The notes: generated by a model from the sequence alone, not told the origin. A DNA stretch of 64,000 nucleotides from Dromiciops gliroides (GCF_019393635.1 NC_057861.1:58698532-58762531); one strand, 5' to 3'; positions 41,381 to 53,185 are shown, counted from the stretch's first letter. A program made the numbers and translations.

Positions 41381-42100
41381 AGGGATTGTTGTAAGAATTA
41401 AAATGAGATTACTCATCCTCCTTCACCTTCTAGCTGTGCTGACTTTTTGGGATCAGTTTCATTTTCTAGTTGTCTCTAGCCATCTCTTTAACACTTCTGC
41501 CTTAATACTTTGATAAAGCAGTGATTTTATTGATGTGGATCTTCCTGATAAAGGAAATAAATATAAACTCTTTCATGCCCTCCTATTCTGTCTGATTCCT
41601 GACTGTTGTCCATGTCCTTCTAGGTGCTAGGGCTACCTCTTGTTCTTTGTGGTTGCATTACCAGTGGAGTAGCTCACAGACTGTCCATTGCTTCTTCCTC
41701 GTGTTTACCATATGGTCAACATACCTCTTCTTTGACCCTTTCAATGATTCTCAACTTTAATTCTTGAGATTTTGTTATTTCATGATTTGTAGACACACAG
41801 CTGATGTCTTCCACCCCTTACCCCCTCCTTACCCCCCCCCCCCCCAAAAGTTAATCCCATGTTTCAAGGAGAAGTTAGTTATAGGTGGTCACTAAGAATG
41901 CCATGCTATTTTCCAAAGGCAGTTCAGCCAGTGTTCCTCCTCTTTTGCAGTTGAGCCTAGCTCACTGCTTGTTTCCACAAACTGTTCAAGATATATGTGC
42001 TGATGGAATAGCTCTAAGGGTTTCTCATCCAGGTTCATATCTTAGTCTGGGCATCCCATATGTGGATGGTTAGGCCATATTTCTTAAAAAATCATTATGG
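41381..42100. other. Unassigned; C14 run at 41832-41845
   Basis: Mixed sequence with short frames only. No repeat phrase identified. Confidence 0.4.
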
Positions 42101-42101
42101 A

Positions 42102-42258
42102 GGAGGGCGGCTAGGTGGCGCAGTGGATAGAGCACCAGCCCTGGATTCAGGAGTACCTGGGTTCAAATCCGGTCTCAGACACTTGACACTTACTAGCTGT
42201 GTGGTGACCCTGGGCAAGTCACTTAACCCCCATTGCCCGCAAAAACAACAACAACAAC
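42102..42258 (+). mobile_element. WSINE1-type SINE with (CAA)n tail
   Basis: Duplication AAAAAATCATTATGGA flanks it (about 42086-42101 and 42259-42274). A 2-base insertion (GTGGTGACC) lies in the core. Confidence 0.93.
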
Positions 42259-42474
42259 AAAAAATCATTATGGATCTCATTCAGGAGGTTCTGCAGTATT
42301 TTGGGGCTTGATGCTATTAGCATAGTGTATACAAAGAAGATCCTAGGTAAAATGGACCTCTCAATCATTAGAAAATTGCTTTCCCATTTGGACTCTGCAC
42401 TAAGTAAACTATCACAAAGGCAAACAACTTTCACAATCATGCATCTTTCTATTGTATTGTCTCAGAGAAGTATT

Positions 42475-42634
42475 TTTGTTGTTGTTGTTGTTTTTTAGTG
42501 AGGCAGTTGGGGTTAAGTGACTTGCCCAGGGTCACGCAGCTAGTAAGTGCCAAGTGTCCGAGGCCAGAATCAAACTCAGGTACTCCTGACTCCAGGGCCG
42601 GTGCTCTATCCACTGCGCCACCTAGCTGCCCCTT
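42475..42634 (-). mobile_element. WSINE1-type SINE
   Basis: (TTG)n tail at 42476-42495. 11-base duplication AGAGAAGTATT at 42464-42474 and 42635-42645. Confidence 0.93.
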
Positions 42635-42645
42635 AGAGAAGTATT

Positions 42646-43090
42646 GAACAAATATCTTTTATGTATTTTTCAAGGAACATTAATTGATTAGGATATAAAT
42701 GATAAGCACCTCCTTTTTGGCGGGGGGGGGGGGGGTAGACTTGAGGGTGATGTTTTGCTTGACTAACAAAATCGGTGTTTATTTTTACAGTCAACCAAGC
42801 ATTGTTAGTTCTCTTTTTTTTTTTTTACTTGTCAGCTGTATGCCTGTAAATATGTGGTCAGCTGTACAATATAGTTTGCAAAAGCATATTCATTCCCCTT
42901 TTCATCAGCATGGTCTTGATGTAGTTATAGATTATTCTCATAAAGGTCTTGTAAACATGAAAAAGTAGGCATGTAGGTTGGTATTTAATAGTAGTTTCTT
43001 GATAGTTAGGCTTTTTTTAAAAATGACAATCATCTATTTAGTCCAACTTCAATATGAAAGGAATCATAATTATAATATATCCAGCAGAGG
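42646..43090. other. Unassigned; G13 run at 42722-42735
   Basis: Possibly an old LINE fragment ('catttcatcagcatggtcttgatgtagttatagattattc'), but I cannot name it. Confidence 0.3.
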
Positions 43091-43148
43091 ACTTTATATT
43101 TGTTTCTAGAGACAATGGGAAGCCATTTGAATTTTTTTAGTAGGAAGT

Positions 43149-43194
<46 letters not shown>

Positions 43195-43385
43195 CGCTTT
43201 TGGAAAATCACTTTGGCAGCTGACCTGAAGATGAGAGTGTGAAGTGTGTAGAGACTGGAGGCAGGAAGAACAGGCTTTTACAATAGTCCAGGTGAGCAGT
43301 GATGAGGGCCTGAACTAGAGTGGTGACTGAGTGAGTGGAGAGAAAAGGAAGCACTGTAAGATGTTGTGAATGTAAAAAGAACAAG
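43090..43385 (+). repeat. Unnamed medium-reiteration repeat with a (TG)n(CG)n insert
   Basis: 'gacaatgggaagccatttgaattttttta', then after the dinucleotide tract 'cactttggcagctgacctg', 'caatagtccaggtgagcagtgatgagggcctgaactagagtgg'. Confidence 0.7.
43149..43198 (+). repeat. (TG)n(CG)n microsatellite
   Basis: About 18-19 TG units followed by about five CG units, with no interruption. Alternating purine-pyrimidine of this kind favours Z-DNA. Confidence 0.95.
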
Positions 43386-43599
43386 ATCATACAAATACAG
43401 ATTGAGAGCTGGAAGGAAACTTGAAGTCTTTGTCTGAAACCATCTCAGAAACTGGGATCTTGCCTTTTGTTGTGACTGGGGTGGGAGGTGGGGAACAGCT
43501 TGTATACACATGTAAAGAAATAAAAAACAATCCAAGTAAATGCTTGGCAAGTGTGGGAGGTTACCTCGAAGAGGAAGGAATATGTACATTCTAAGTTTG

Positions 43600-43990
43600 T
43601 GAAGGACAATCTGTGAAAAGGCTTGGAGATGGGCAGTGGAGTACCCTGTATGAGAAACGGGGAAAAAGTACAATTGTATTGGACAGTAAGTGTGTATGAA
43701 GGGGAAGTAAAATAGAAAATAAGATTGTATAAAGGGAGGCTAGAACTAGATTGTGAAAAACTTGTGACAAATAGTGGCGTTTATATCTTACCATAGAAGT
43801 AATAGGGAGCCACAGGACTTCTTAAGCAGAAGGGTTGCATAGTTATTAGGCCTCTGCTTTAGAAAAACTTTGGAAGAATAGCTATGAGGGAGATGGATTG
43901 GAAAGGAGGAAAATTCGAGGCATGGAGATGAATTAGGAAGCTGTTGTAGTTAGGTTATTTAAGTGAACATGTGTGTGGCACATCATTTGA
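43600..43990 (+). repeat. Unnamed medium-reiteration repeat, second piece
   Basis: 'gattgtgaaaaacttgtgacaaatag', 'gtaatagggagccacaggacttcttaagcagaagggttgcatag', 'gaggaaaattcgaggcatgg'. The order relative to 43090-43385 is reversed, so these are two separate copies. Confidence 0.65.
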
Positions 43991-44099
43991 AGTTGACAGA
44001 ATATGTAACATTTTGCAATTAGAATTTGCCATTTTTTGATAAAGCTGAAGGAAGTGTTTTTAATATAGTTAACTAGACTCAACCCTAGTTATTATATCT

Positions 44100-44410
44100 A
44101 TCTGATTCTCTTTTAGAGTTGTCATATGTTATTGTAGTCGTATATCGATTGCCTTGCTTAGTTCTTTATAATAATCACTCCTTATGGTATAGTAGTATTC
44201 CATTTGTTCATAAGACACGATTCCAACAATTCCTCATTTCTTTTGTGTTTCTTCCATCTTCTGGGACTGAGAAATTTGGTTTCCTCTGTGTGATACTGCT
44301 CTGTTGGACACCCTTTCCAACAATGCCTGCACTTTTCCTCATTACCCCCTCGAACCACTCCCTGTTTGAGTACTTTTATCCTGTTATCACTCAAGGGTTC
44401 TGTGTTTTTT
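44100..44410 (-). mobile_element. L1 3' fragment, antisense, diverged
   Basis: 'atggtatagtagtattccatttgttcataag' resembles the L1 3' phrase 'gcacaatagtattccattac'. Weak beyond that. Confidence 0.4.
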
Positions 44411-44479
44411 TAAAAGGTTAATTAAATTGCTATTTGCTATATAAACAAATTTTAGGTAAATACATATTAATTTATTAAT

Positions 44480-45016
44480 ATAATGCCAGTAAAGGATTGA
44501 CTGTGTATCTCCCTAACTTCTCTTGGTCTCGGGCCCTCATTGTCTCAGGCAGGCGTGGTAGAGAAAGCAAGGGAGAAAGCATGCCAGTAAGCTCCAGCAG
44601 GAGAAAAGCACTCAAAGACCCAGAAGACCTAGAAGGGAAAGAGCTTGGTGTCTTTCAAGGGTTTTTATCTTCTTTTGATAGAGGCAGGTCATTATACACT
44701 GATCAAAGCTATTTGGTTAGCGGCATTCAATTCCATTGGTTGACATGATTTGAAGGTGGTCTACATTAAAATGAACTCTACTGATGACATCAGAGAAAAG
44801 TATGCAAAAGATCCTCACTCTAGTTGCTTAAGGCAAAGTCTTAACAAAGTCTTTTTCTTGGTGTAGTTTGATCCCATCTGTCCTTTGATGAGCTAGACAA
44901 AAGAATCTATCTCCATTTCTTTTGTTCCCTTGGATTTGTCCTAGATATAGGAGAACTGGGGGGGGGGGGGCGGCCGGCAAGATGACTAAGAAATGGATTT
45001 CTGGGTCTGTCCCCCC
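44480..45016 (-). mobile_element. LTR-like element related to LTR A
   Basis: The minus strand has 'gtagaccaccttcaaatcatgtcaaccaatgg', aligning with 'gagaccacctttgggtccagtgaaccaatg' of LTR A at 18853-19297, then a CCAAAT and 'gataaaaacccttg'. Ends are not resolved, and a G12 run lies at 44957-44969. Confidence 0.5.
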
Positions 45017-45026
45017 CAAGAAATCC

Positions 45027-45189
45027 TTTTTTTTTTTTTTTTTTTTTGGGCTGGGCGATGAGGGTTAAGTTAAGTGACTTGCCCAGGGTCACACAGCTAG
45101 TAAGTGTCAAGTGTCTGAGGCAGGATTTGAACTCAGGTCCTCCTGAATCCAGGGCTGATACTCTCTCCACTGTGCCACCTAGCTGCCCC
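45027..45189 (-). mobile_element. WSINE1-type SINE
   Basis: 9-base duplication AAGAAATCC at 45018-45026 and 45190-45198. A 5-base duplication (TTAAGTTAAGTG) sits in the core. Confidence 0.93.
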
Positions 45190-45390
45190 AAGAAATCCAT
45201 TATTAATAATTGCTTCCTCACAGTTCTATTTATGTGATCAAAACTCTTCAATTCCATTATTGTAGCATATTCTTAGTCCTTTCAGTATGCATTGTGCCTC
45301 TACCACTACCACTACCATTCCTTCCATCCTTCAGTATTCTTCCAGGCCATTGTCCTTGCCCCAATTTCACTTTTTTCCTTTCTCAATCTT

Positions 45391-45557
45391 TGTGGGGTTT
45401 TTTGGTTTTTGGTTTTGTTTTTTTTTGGGGGGGGTGGAGGGGCAGTGAGGGTTAAGTGACTTGCCCAGGGTCACAGAGCTAGTAAGTGTCAAGTGTCTGG
45501 AGGTCCGATTTGAACTCAGGTCCTGCTTAATCCACTGCGCCACCTAGCTGCCTCCTT
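45391..45557 (-). mobile_element. WSINE1-type SINE with internal deletion
   Basis: Perfect 13-base duplication CTTTCTCAATCTT at 45378-45390 and 45558-45570. 'ctgaatccagggctggtgc' is missing. Confidence 0.92.
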
Positions 45558-45570
45558 CTTTCTCAATCTT

Positions 45571-47380
45571 GATTCTAGTTAATTACTTCAACTTTATACT
45601 GTACTCTGTTCTTGAACCCCTTGTTCCCTTGACTCTAGCCATTTGCTAAATATTTTCACCATTTGTTTCCTCTTGTTCCTACTCACATCACATGCTACTG
45701 AAGAGATCTAGAGAGCTAGAGGAAATCGCTCCACTTCAGGTTTGTCCACTTCAGATTTATTATCTAACCTCATCAACTAGCCCCTCACTGCAGCAAGGTA
45801 GTATAGTTCTTTTACTCCTCCTAAATTGTCTATTCCATTTCTTACACAGACCCTTCAAACTGTAATGTCATGGCTCTTCTTTGATGAAAGATAAACCACT
45901 TCTCAGGCTTTCTGTACCATTTCCTCTTGCTCTCTCATCTGAGGACCTTGCCCCTCATACTTTCTCATACTGAGAAAATAAATGCCATTTGTCATGAGCT
46001 CCATCTTTTTGTATGTTTTATAGCTCAGAACCCCTTGGCAGCATCTTCCATCCTCTAAAGCTATTATCCTATATCTCTTCATCATTTGACAGACTCCTAT
46101 AAAAGAGCTGTTTTCATTTCTTGCCTTCTCTTGCTCTCATCTCAACTTTCTTCTTTGTACAGTTTGGCTTCTAACCCTATCTCAGGACTGGAAGTCCTGG
46201 CTTCAGAGTTAATGATGACTTAATTCCCAAATTAGATGGATATGTCTTTTTTTTTTTCTTTGTGAGACAGTTGGGGTTAAATGACTTGCCCAGGGTCACA
46301 CAGCTAATAAGTGTCAGGTGTCTCAGGCCAGATTTGAACTCAGGTACTCCTGACTCCAGGGCCGGTGCTCTATCCACCGCGACACCTAGCTGCCCCTCAG
46401 ATGGATCTGTCTTAATCCTTCTTGATTTCTCTGCAGCATTTGACATTACTCTTTATTCTTACTCGTCTAATGATTCTTCAGTCTCTTTGCTGCTTCATTA
46501 ACCATATCCTTTTCCCTAACCGTGGGTGTACTCCAAACTCTCTTAGAACTTCTCCTCTTCTCTTTGTACAGTCTTTTGAGTTGTGGTTGTACATCTCCAA
46601 CTTGAACTGGACATCTTGGATGCTTCTTGAACACAGCGCATCCAGAATGGAACTCATCTTTTCCCCTGAATCCAACCTTTTCCCAAATCACTGTTTTTCT
46701 TTCTAGGACACCACACATTCTTTCATCACCAGGTTTATAGCCTTAGCTTTATCTCCCTCCCCCCTTTTCTCCCCACTTATCCAGTTTTGAAATCTTTTAT
46801 TTTCTATATGTACAGCACTTTACACATCTCCACTTCTCTCTAAATCACCTTTCCTCTGGACTGATTATAATGGCCTCCCAATAGACTTCTCTGCTGCAAG
46901 TTTCTCCCCATGTTCTTTAAGGTCCTTTATAATAACTTTGACCTCTTCCACTCTGCAACTCCCTTGGGTACATTTCTCCCATTCCCACTCCATGTGGTCC
47001 AGATACACTGGCTTTTTCTGTGTTCCTCACATACACACCTTGATCTCACAAAACTGCTTTTTACCCATGCCTGGAATGTACTTACTCCCTCTTCATCCCC
47101 ATCTCTTAGAATCTCTTACTTCTAAGACTCAGTTCAACCACCACCTTATATTAAAGCCTTGATTCCTGGAACTGCTGGTGCCCTTCTTCCCAAAAAACTT
47201 ATATTTTTTTTTCCCAAAAATTCATTTTGTGTAGTTATATATGTCTTGTATAGTTATGCATTTACCTGTTTCTTCCCTGGATTTTTGTTTTGTCTTTGTA
47301 TTTCCAACATCTATCGTTGTCTGGCATGTAATGGATACTTACTAAATGCTTATCTATTTATCTTTACTGTGATCAAAATG
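45571..47380 (+). repeat. L2-type element, long 3' portion, split by a SINE
   Basis: 'gatttctctgcagcatttgacattac', 'cttgaactggacatcttggatgc', 'gaatggaactcatcttttcccc', 'ctctggactgattataatggcctcc', then a standard L2 3' end ('atgcctggaatgtacttactccc', 'tctaagactcagttcaacc', 'cttactaaatgcttatc'). Confidence 0.6.
46249..46398 (-). mobile_element. WSINE1-type SINE
   Basis: 15-base duplication AGATGGAT(A/C)TGTCTT at 46234-46248 and 46399-46413, one mismatch. Confidence 0.93.
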
Positions 47381-47885
47381 GTTTTGTTTTCCTTAGCTTT
47401 TTTGTTTTTGTGGGGTTTTTTTGCCAACCGTGGCTCATTGTGAAGTTTAGCAACCCTGCTATGACCTTGTGCTCTTTGTCTTTATCAGACTTCCTTATTT
47501 GTCCTTGCTTACACCTTCTGAACATATCTTTTCAAGATGTAAGTTGGCCAGTGTAGCCACATAGTTTCTTTGAACAACTTCCTTTTTTCCTCCTCATTGC
47601 ATTTGTTTTACTTTGTATCTTAGGAATTCCATTCTTATGCTTCTTCCTCCCTCATAGGCTGAATTCCTTTATAGAATTTTAGATGATCAGATCCTGTCCA
47701 TTTTTGTACCTTCAAAATCTTTTCTCTGAAGATATAAGATGCATATGAGAAATTTTCAGTTATCTTCTCTTGACTGTCACAAAGTCTATGATTGAATTAT
47801 CACTCCTGCTTTCTGAAGTTCCCATCAAGGTTCTCCATAATTCAGTTCTTCAGTAAAAATTAAGTTTCAGAATATCAGTTTTCTT
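47381..47885. other. No clear feature
   Basis: Pyrimidine-rich sequence between L2 and a SINE. No repeat phrase identified. Confidence 0.4.
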
Positions 47886-48093
47886 TATTGGTTGTTGTTG
47901 TTTTATCATTTCAGTTGTGTTCTACTCTTTGTGACCCCACCTGGGGTTTTCTTGGCAAGAGACTGGAGTGGTTTGCCATTTCTTTCTCCAGCTCATTTTA
48001 GAGATGAGGAAGCTATTAAGTGTCTGAGGCCAAATTTGAAGGGTCTTCCTGACTCCAGGCCTGGCACTCTGTCCACTGCGTCACCTAACTGCC
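47886..48093 (-). mobile_element. SINE with RTE/BovB-like 3' end
   Basis: Antisense, intact order: 'ctactctttgtgaccccacctggggttttcttggc', 'ctccagctcattttagagatgagg', then the tRNA-like head to CACCTAACTGCCC. Confidence 0.85.
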
Positions 48094-48580
48094 CATCGGT
48101 ATCTGTTAGTAGAATTGTCTGATGAATGGAGTTTTGAGTATAGAAAGAAGGCCTGTTTCTGAAGCTGATGGGAAAATCACTTTACTTTTCTGATCTTTAA
48201 AATAGTCTACCTCATGAGTAGTTGTGATACACCTATATGATGCTTGTGAAGTGCTTGCATGCTTGAAAATTCTTAGTCCTACAGTTTCTTAAAAATGGAA
48301 TCATTAAGGCAAGCCAAGAAATGATCATTTGCTCTGCTTTTGGTAGAGAGACAGTTCTAGCAGATGCCTGGATAATTGGTCTCTCAGATATAGCTTATTT
48401 CCATGTCAGTCTTATGATTTAAACTTCTTATTTTGTTTTCTTTCTGTCCATGTGGTCTATAATTTACTCAGATGACTACTCTTCCCTGAAGCTGATCTTC
48501 TCCTACATGTTTTCTATCGTGCTTCCACCTTTGGACTCTGGACTTCTTTATCAGTATATGCCCTTTTCGTATGTTCATTT
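48094..48580. other. No clear feature
   Basis: AT-rich sequence without recognisable elements. Confidence 0.4.
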
Positions 48581-49135
48581 ATTTATGTTATTGTAGTTGT
48601 TGACCCTGTTCTTTTTGTTCTGCTCTCTTTGAATGAAGTGAAGCATGACATAGTGGATAGTGCAGTACGCTTTGTGTCCAAAAGGCCTGGGTTCAAGTCT
48701 TGCCTCAAATGCTTACTAGATTTATCACTCAAACTTTTTGCCTCAGTAATCTTGTGTTTGTCTTGCTTTGTTCAATTCATTGTTATTTCGCATTAATACT
48801 CTATTAATTCACAATGTACAGTCTGTTCAGCCATTCTCAAATCAGTGAGTATTCACTTTGTTTCTAGACTTTTGGTACCATAAAAGGTGCTATTGTTAGT
48901 ATTTTGGTATCTCTATGACTTTTCTTTCTCTCTTTGATCTCTTAGGTATACAATGTGCCAGTAGTGGAATTGCTGTGTTAGAGGACAACCTTTTATACTA
49001 TACAGATTTTTCCAGAATAGTTGGACCAGTTCACTGCCCAACCAATAGTGTGTTCAAGTTCCTGTCTTCCAACTTAGCAGCTAATACTATGGGTGTGAAG
49101 AGAAGCCTAAGTGTTGTTTTTTATTGTTCATTAAA
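48580..49135 (-). mobile_element. L1 ORF2/3' fragment, antisense, split by a MIR-like piece
   Basis: 'gtacagtctgttcagccattctcaaatc', 'tggtaccataaaaggtgctattgttag', 'ccagtagtggaattgctg', 'ccagaatagttggaccagttc'. The MIR-like SINE at 48640-48770 ('ggcctgggttcaagtcttgcctc') interrupts it. Confidence 0.65.
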
Positions 49136-49229
49136 AAATACATGTACATATATACATACGCATACATGCCATTTCCTTATATGACAGCTTTCTCCCTTCC
49201 CCACCCTTAAAAGAGGAAAGAACAAGTAT

Positions 49230-49470
49230 TAAGTACTTACAGTGTACTAGGTACAGTGGTAAGCCTTTTACAAATATTATCTCATTAGATCTTCACAACC
49301 ACCCTGGGAGATGCGTGCTATTATTATAACTCCATTTTACAGTTGAACAAAAGAGTTAGAGGTAAAATGACTTGCCCAGTGTCCCAGCTAGTGTTTGAAA
49401 TCTTATTTAAAATCACATCTTCCTGACTTTAGATCAGGTGCTTGATATTCATTGTGCCACATAGCTGCCT
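49230..49470 (-). repeat. MIR, nearly full length
   Basis: 'ttacaaatattatctcattagatcttcacaaccaccctgggag', 'ccattttacagttgaac', 'cattgtgccacatagctgcc'. Confidence 0.8.
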
Positions 49471-49473
49471 TCC

Positions 49474-50100
49474 TGAGTGGGATGGGAAGTACACCCACTG
49501 ACCCCTGTAATAGAGACTCGAGGAGAAAGGAGGCCAAAGCACTGATTTTATTTCTTTGGAAAGAAAGGTGTACCACACTCACTGGGACAACCAGGAGGTG
49601 TGACACACCGAGGTTAGGATACCAAACAGTTTTTATACTCTTTACAGACATCTAATTTGAGCAAAATGCGGTAATTGGATTAATACTACATGTTCAGCAA
49701 TAAATCTTTCTCCTGGGATGTTCAGCAATAAGACTTTCTCTCCTGGGCTGTTCATTGATAAGTCTCTCTCCTGGGTCAGAGTGCCCCATCCTCAGGGGTT
49801 CAGCCTTAGTTATTTTGCAAAGTTTCCTGTTTCAGCAACAATCTATCATATTTACATAATACCTCGGTGCAGACCCTATGAAGCAATTTTTAAGTTGGTA
49901 TGCCTATATTTAGAAAGGGGGATAGTAGCTTCCCATTATTGCCTCTCTCTAGAGAAAAAACAGAGAGAAATAGGGGACTCTACGGGGCTTTAAGACTTTG
50001 AGATCAGATCACTAGCCTGAAGGGGGGGGGCACTTTCCATCTCAGTGAAGGTTCATATCCCTATGTCCCTCTCATTCATAAAGAAAACTGTCCCCAAACA
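49474..50100 (-). mobile_element. Solo retroviral LTR
   Basis: TG...CA ends and AATAAA on the minus strand in AAAGAAATAAAATCAG (about 49541-49556). It sits between a MIR and L2-like sequence with no internal region. Ends are approximate. Confidence 0.6.
49691..49776. repeat. Three-copy 28-30 base tandem repeat within the LTR
   Basis: Units start at 49691, 49719 and 49749, each TGTTCA..GATAAG/AATAAA..TCTCCTGGG. Confidence 0.9.
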
Positions 50101-50400
50101 GTCTCCCATCTGTTTTCTCCTTTACTCAACTACTGCAATAATAATATAGATTCTTTATTACCACCCATTGGGACTATTGTAGTAGCCTCATAAATCTTAA
50201 AGTCTTTCTTCTCCCTTCCAATCTTTATCTATTTACGTTTGTCTTCCTTGGACATGATCTAGTCAGTTTACTCCTGTTTAAAACACGTCACAGGTGCTCT
50301 CCAGCACATATTTTGCCTGACATTACCCCGCTAATCTTGACATTAGCCTACATCTCTAGTTTTATTTTGTACTGTTTACTCCCACCTTCTTTCCCCTACA
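50101..50400 (+). repeat. L2-type 3'UTR
   Basis: 'caactactgcaataataatatag', 'cccattgggactattgtagtagcctc', 'ttacattagcc...catctc' fits the L2 upstream 3' region. Confidence 0.5.
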
Positions 50401-51010
50401 TCTTAGAATGGAGAGGATGAGAGTTCTTGGGGAGTTAGGGATCCATTACCTATTATGCCTGTACTGTTTGAATAGAAACAAGGGAATGAGGGTCAAGGAC
50501 CTTGAGCTGTGGTTGGCATATATAGAATATAGAGAAGAAATATATAAAATAAGCTTGGAGTAAGAAACTAAATTGTTTAAGATGATTATTTCTGTACACT
50601 TGGTTGATATAGTCATATTTCTTATTGCTATCCATAAATGTCCACTATTTTAGGCAAATAGAAAAAAGCACTATTTGAAAAGGAATTCGGAGCCATACAC
50701 ATATGCGGTTTGATAAATTGTTATTTCAGATAGTTACTCCACCTGGATGGGGGAGAGCACCCTCATTTTCATTTACTTTCCTTTTGTGTTTACAGAGTTC
50801 CAGTGATTAGAAGGGGCTAGCACACATTAGTTCTTGGGAAGTACATGTTAGTGCAATATGGAAAAATTTTTCTAAAAGTTAGAGATGCCCAGTAGTTAAA
50901 TAGGTGGTCATGTGGAGATATGTTGTCCTCTTTTTGGAACTACTATGGCAGAGGCTGAATGCTTGACCAGCACTGGATCCCTGAGAAGTGGTGATAACCC
51001 TTTGACCTCT
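50401..51010. other. No clear feature
   Basis: AT-rich, with TATATA-rich text at 50518-50550. No element identified. Confidence 0.4.
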
Positions 51011-51011
51011 T

Positions 51012-51090
51012 CTAGGTCAGGGGTTCTTTACCTGGGGTCCTCGAACTTTTTCTTTAAAAAATATTTCTATAACTATTTCTATGTAACTGG
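51012..51090. repeat. hAT-like MITE end
   Basis: 'caggggttctttacctggggtcctcgaactttt' is the classic terminal inverted repeat side. The related copy at 31183 is in the opposite orientation. Confidence 0.6.
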
Positions 51091-51099
51091 TTTTCTCAG

Positions 51100-51180
51100 A
51101 CTGTGTCAACCACTGTACTAAGCACTAGGAATACAAATATAAACAGAAAGATAGACTCTGCTAAGGGTACATTGGAACTG
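51100..51180 (+). repeat. Unnamed medium-reiteration repeat, 5' start
   Basis: 'caaccactgtactaagcactaggaatacaaatataaac' follows the family's opening. Confidence 0.55.
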
Positions 51181-51640
51181 ACGTCTTCAGGTTCTTTCCA
51201 CTTTGCCATCTAGCTGCCACATCACTGCTACATTGTCACCTCTATACCAGTTGTCCTGCTCTGAGTGTAATTTACCTTGTTGTTTGCCTTCCTAAAATGT
51301 AACAGAACTTAATACTACTTGAAGAATATTCTGATTAGGGGAGAATATAGTGGGATCCAGTTTCACCTCTGCCTATGAAGCCTAGAATTATGTTGTTGTT
51401 ATTAATATTGTTATTAGCCATACTGCATGTTTGACCCTTTGAGTTTTGCCCTAGGCATTTTCTCATATCATCTATGTTTAGCTAAGTCTTGTACAGCTGA
51501 GTTTTTTGAATCCAAATGTAAACTTTATATTAACATTTTTCTTTTACCTAAATAATCTCATAATGATTCATTATAATGAACTATAAACTCAATACTTTAC
51601 ATAATACATCATAAACTCATTTTAATAATTCATAATTTCA
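51180..51640. other. No clear feature
   Basis: AT-rich, repeating ATAATGATTCATTATAATGAAC text near 51560-51610. Confidence 0.4.
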
Positions 51641-51930
51641 TTATCTCAGCTTCCTATCAGTTTCAAATTTGATAGCCATAGCATCTATGCTTTCACCCAA
51701 CTTTGTTCTGATAGATAGAACTGAGTCAAGGACAGAGTTCTGGGTTTTATACTAGGAACCTTCCTCTCTAAGTTGACATCAGTATATTTAATCACTAATC
51801 TTTGGCTTTGGTTCACCAGCTAGCTCTGAATCTAAGTGTGTTATCATTCAGTCCACATCTGATCCTAGACAATATCATTAAAGTCTAATATCATGAAAGT
51901 CTGTCATTCCTTGCAGGAATTCTGTGCTAC
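51640..51930. repeat. Old mammal-wide repeat, possibly CR1/L3 group
   Basis: 'ggaaccttcctctctaagttgacatcag', 'taatctttggctttggttcaccagc', 'tgttatcattcagtccacatctg' resemble, in order, the same theme as 39310-40140. Confidence 0.45.
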
Positions 51931-52104
51931 TGTATTATAATGATGATGATAATTACTGTATAGTTAGGGCCTCTTAATTCTGTTACAATAATATCCTTTC
52001 CTCTCCCACTTAGTTTGTCTAGGATTAGAGGAAAATGGGGTTTAAAGTTTCCTTTGGCCAGTTAATAGTCATTCCATCGAAGAAAGAAAATGGTTTACAT
52101 TTGT

Positions 52105-52290
52105 CATTAGGTAGTGCGGTATTGTGGAAGGTGCCCTAAATTTGGAGTCAAAAGACCTGTTTTTGAATTCCACCTGTGCTACTTAGAACTTGTGTGACCT
52201 TTGCCAAATCGCTTAATCTCAATAGTAGAAAGGATTCTATTAGATTGACCTCTAATGCCCTTTCCAACTTTAAACACTCTCCATAGAAGT
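52105..52290 (+). repeat. MIR-like SINE, sense
   Basis: 'gcggtattgtggaaggtgccctaaatttggagtcaaaagacc', 'acttgtgtgacctttgccaaatcgc' and 'tgccctttccaactttaa'. Confidence 0.65.
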
Positions 52291-52452
52291 AACATAGAAG
52301 AAACACTTTCCAAGATAGTAACAATGTAGTGGTTTCCAAACTTTATGTAGCATTGTCCTCCTTGTCCCCTTTATAACAAAATTGTTTTGCCCCCTCTTTT
52401 ATAAAATGATGTGCAGAAAGTTTTCATGTTTCATTTTTATTCAAATAAAGAA

Positions 52453-52568
52453 CCTTTTTTTTTTTGAGGGGCAGTGGGGGTTAAGTGACTTGCCTAGGGT
52501 CACACAGCTAGTAAGTGTCAAGGCTAGATTTGAACTCGGGTCCTCCTGAATCCAGGACCTGTGGATAC
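52453..52568 (-). mobile_element. WSINE1-type SINE, 5' truncated
   Basis: Antisense. The sequence stops at CTGAATCCAGGACCTG, so the box A end is missing. It sits in an unidentified AT-rich relic (52330-52640). Confidence 0.88.
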
Positions 52569-52869
52569 ATAATTTCTTAACATGGTGTCAATGGTTTTTC
52601 TTCATAAAGGAATCAACAATACACCATTTCACACAATTATGATTTTATAAATGTTAGTACACTTTTAGTTCACTCTGAAGAACTTTGGCATTGGAAAGCC
52701 AGCATGTTTAGTAATAATAGAGAAGTGCTTATTCTTCTGCTCCCAATTTTATTATGTTGAAGTTAACAAGCCTCACATAAAATGAGCATTTGTATAAAAG
52801 TATTTTAAGTATATAATAAATTCAATATGTAACTTCCAAAGCTGTCTCATTTTGTTTCCTTTTGACTGT

Positions 52870-53185
52870 CTTTTCTGTGATTTAGAGAGGGAAAAAAATG
52901 CTTTAATGACTTTTTTCCTTTTTGTTTTTCTGCTACCTTTCTTTCTCCCTTCCCTCCTAAATTGAATAGAAAAAACCCTTGTGACAAATAAACAAACAAA
53001 ACAAATTCCTATATTTCCTGAAAATGTCTCAATCTGCATTTTGAGTCCATCACTTTTCTGTCAAGAGGTAGGAACAATAGTTGGTCATTGCACTGATCAG
53101 AGTGGTTAAAGTTTTTCAGTTATTTTGTCTTTAGAGTACTGTTGTCCTTGTCTAAGTTATTCCCCTGATTCTTCTAATTTAATTC
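52870..53185 (-). mobile_element. L1 3' end, antisense
   Basis: 'tgtctcaatctgcattttgagtccatcac', 'gttggtcattgcactgatcagag' and the CTTTCTCCCTTCCCTCC tract. Confidence 0.75.
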
